Source of the DNA: Melanopsichium pennsylvanicum
Taxonomy: Eukaryota; Basidiomycota; Ustilaginomycetes; Ustilaginales
Direction: 5' to 3'
Length of the DNA: 64,000 nucleotides
Assembly (NCBI GenBank): GCA_900208305.1
Contig: OAPG01000001.1
Coordinates: 1,550,001-1,614,000 of the forward strand
A model generated the notes under the pieces. That model had not been told where the DNA came from. It saw nothing but the letters and a program-made list of their open reading frames with translations, and ran no database searches. Position numbers and translations under genes: made by a program. Below are positions 62,263-64,000 of this stretch, one piece after another. Each line of letters begins with the position of its first letter. Within the stretch, counting starts at the first letter, position 1.

Positions 62263-64000
62263 CTTGGTGAATCAGTGCAGAGATGTTCACATGCTACGGC
62301 GATGCGGACAGGTACATCCGAATCGGTGACTATGAGTGGAAAAGCATTCAGAGAGTCAGGCTGATGAGTGGAACAGAGAAGCCGCGGGTACCGGGCGTAT
62401 CAGCACAATGCGGAACCGATGGTTGTTGTTGACAGGTGGTTTATAATGGCGAGTGACAGGTGGTCGAGGACCAGAGGAAAATAGAGGCACCGGCAAGACT
62501 CGGAGGGAAAAAATTTGGAAGTAGTAGGGTGGACTTGCTAGCATCAGAGTAGCTGAGAATGAGTGAGCTCGAGACGGAATGGCCACCAAGTTAGCATCGC
62601 AAAGAGCTGTGGGAGTGATTGGATGCGTATGGCACGGTGACAATGGACTTCAGACCCTCGGAGATCAAGTCCGGACAAGCGTTAGATCGTGGGAGGATGG
62701 AGACTATGAACCCGGCCAAAGTCAATCAATCACATACTGCTAATGCAGCCAGGGTTTAGGCCAAACGTGAACAAAGAGGTGCAGCTTTGGTGATACATCA
62801 TGAGCGATTTTGCATGCTGTATGTACCCTCGTGGTCTCAAAAAACCTAAAAAGAACCGATTCAGTTTTGACCTTGTGCATAAACGCATTTTATAACCGAA
62901 TTAAGGAAACGACCCCCTCCTTACTAAACACCATCTTACAAATCAGATAAAAGGGGTATGTGACTGTGCATGAAATTGCGTCCTGTAGCTGCTAAAGATT
63001 TACTTCTGATGGTATAAGTGTAAGCATCAATTGTTGCAATGCCACAGAGTTGCTCTGTCAAAGACTTTTGGAGGAAATACGAACTTGGAAATTTTGGACC
63101 AGAAACAAACACTGATGATGTGCGCTTCGTGCAAGCTGCTGCACGTCAGAGATCGTGCGTGCGTACACTAACGTTACATTTTACTTCGCAACTCCATGAC
63201 CAATTCTGGCCTCTTTGCTGTCATAAGCCTGTAGTCCGATACGATTTCTCGATGCTCCAAGTCGAAGCAATCTCAAATCATTCCTTGCCCCATTTTTGAG
63301 AGGATTTACAGTGAGAGGGTATCAAGTACAGTCCAACCAAATCTGAAGTCGCGAAATCAGGACGCTCCAACCAATTTGAGAGAGATGCACGGGCTTTGGC
63401 TGAAAAATGCACGAAGGCGCAATCTAGGCTTGGTACCACTTATAGCTGCGTTTGTACAGCACAGTTGCCTCAGTGGGAGGTCCGGGTGCCAGTTCCGAAG
63501 CAGAACACGAAGCGCGAAGCGAGTGTTCCCATAGGAAAAAGTATCCGTCAAAAGAAATGCATGGTTCAATGTAGTATGCCGAGAAATGAAATCCAGTCCA
63601 GCCATCTTGCTGTCTTGCCTCTCAGCCGACACTAACATTGAAAAAGGAAGCGGTCAGGGGCAGGCCATCTTGCAAAAGTCCAGACACGCGGTGCCAGGAG
63701 ATTTAAAAAAAAAATCTCCTTATTTCCTTACGCTCCCATTCGCCATCACTTAGCTCTGCCCACAAAACGTGTGGGCATGGGCACGCCTCCTTTTCTGCAA
63801 TCATTTCATGAATTTGCAACGCCAAAAGGTGTAGCGCTGTACATGGAGGTGAGGTGCGAAGGATTGCCCATTGGCTCAATTTTCACTCCGAGAGGATGGG
63901 TAGAAGCTCGGGGCTTGAGATCTTGTTGATTTGACGAGTTGGTCATGTCACGCTCTCAATATGACAAGCTCGGGAACCGAAGAGCCTCGGAAGCTGGTTG
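62263..64000. other. Right end, no recognised gene
   Basis: The first few hundred bases should be the promoter of the WD40 gene. Small open frames at 63039–63299 and 63357–63638 have no protein-like features. The next gene probably lies beyond the window edge. Confidence 0.45.

Noticed and set aside
1..64000. Recurring TACAGTA/TACTGTA heptamers in intergenic DNA
   Set aside because: By eye they number about what is expected for this heptamer pair in 64 kb, so enrichment cannot be claimed without a count.

Overview
This window looks like nuclear DNA of a basidiomycete fungus, most likely a smut or smut relative (Ustilaginomycotina). The inference rests on many intron-less or intron-poor genes with short GT–AG introns, fungal Zn2Cys6 regulators, long low-complexity Gln/Ser/Pro tails, and a fungal housekeeping gene set (MED6, VMA3, BRO1, NOP4, TRP4, NCS1, NOT2, GLO3, UBC1, GPN2, CUE- and Dgr2-type proteins). 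No rRNA, convincing tRNA, CRISPR array, intact transposon or virus-derived gene was seen. The species cannot be named from the sequence alone.

Layout. 0.2–7.2 kb: MED6 (+), vacuolar ATPase proteolipid VMA3 (−), ESCRT-associated BRO1 (−). 7.8–12.1 kb: an equilibrative nucleoside transporter (−) and a START-domain protein (+) diverging from a 1.6 kb region that contains a long CACT repeat. 12.5–22.1 kb: pre-rRNA processing factor NOP4 (−) and tripeptidyl-peptidase II (+) share a short divergent promoter; TRP4 (−) follows. 23.2–28.9 kb: ETF beta (−, 3 exons), NCS1 (−, 5 exons), and a RING protein with a SUMO-interaction-like motif (+). 28.9–32.7 kb is a 3.8 kb stretch without a recognisable gene. 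32.7–46 kb: an unrecognised Ser-rich protein (+), a possible tiny Cys/His-rich gene (−), NOT2 (−), ArfGAP GLO3 (+), UBC1 (−), GPN2 (+), POLD4-like polymerase delta subunit (−). 46–56.4 kb: two large Zn2Cys6 regulators pointing at each other across 2 kb of non-coding DNA. 57.6–62.3 kb: a CUE-domain protein (+) and a Dgr2/WDR44-like WD40 protein (−). The last 1.7 kb has no recognised gene.

The genes do not form an operon or a biosynthetic cluster. Several share themes: endosome/vacuole/Golgi traffic (VMA3, BRO1, ENT, NCS1, GLO3, CUE protein), ubiquitin/SUMO/proteolysis (UBC1, RING protein, CUE protein, TPP2) and RNA or transcription (MED6, NOT2, NOP4, GPN2, two regulators). Spliced models were built by eye from reading frame, GT–AG sites and family similarity. 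The most unusual items are the Cys/His-rich mini-gene, a RING finger split by a Gly/Arg insert, an RRM split by an acidic insert, and a TPP2 with a presequence-like N-terminus ahead of a second good start codon.
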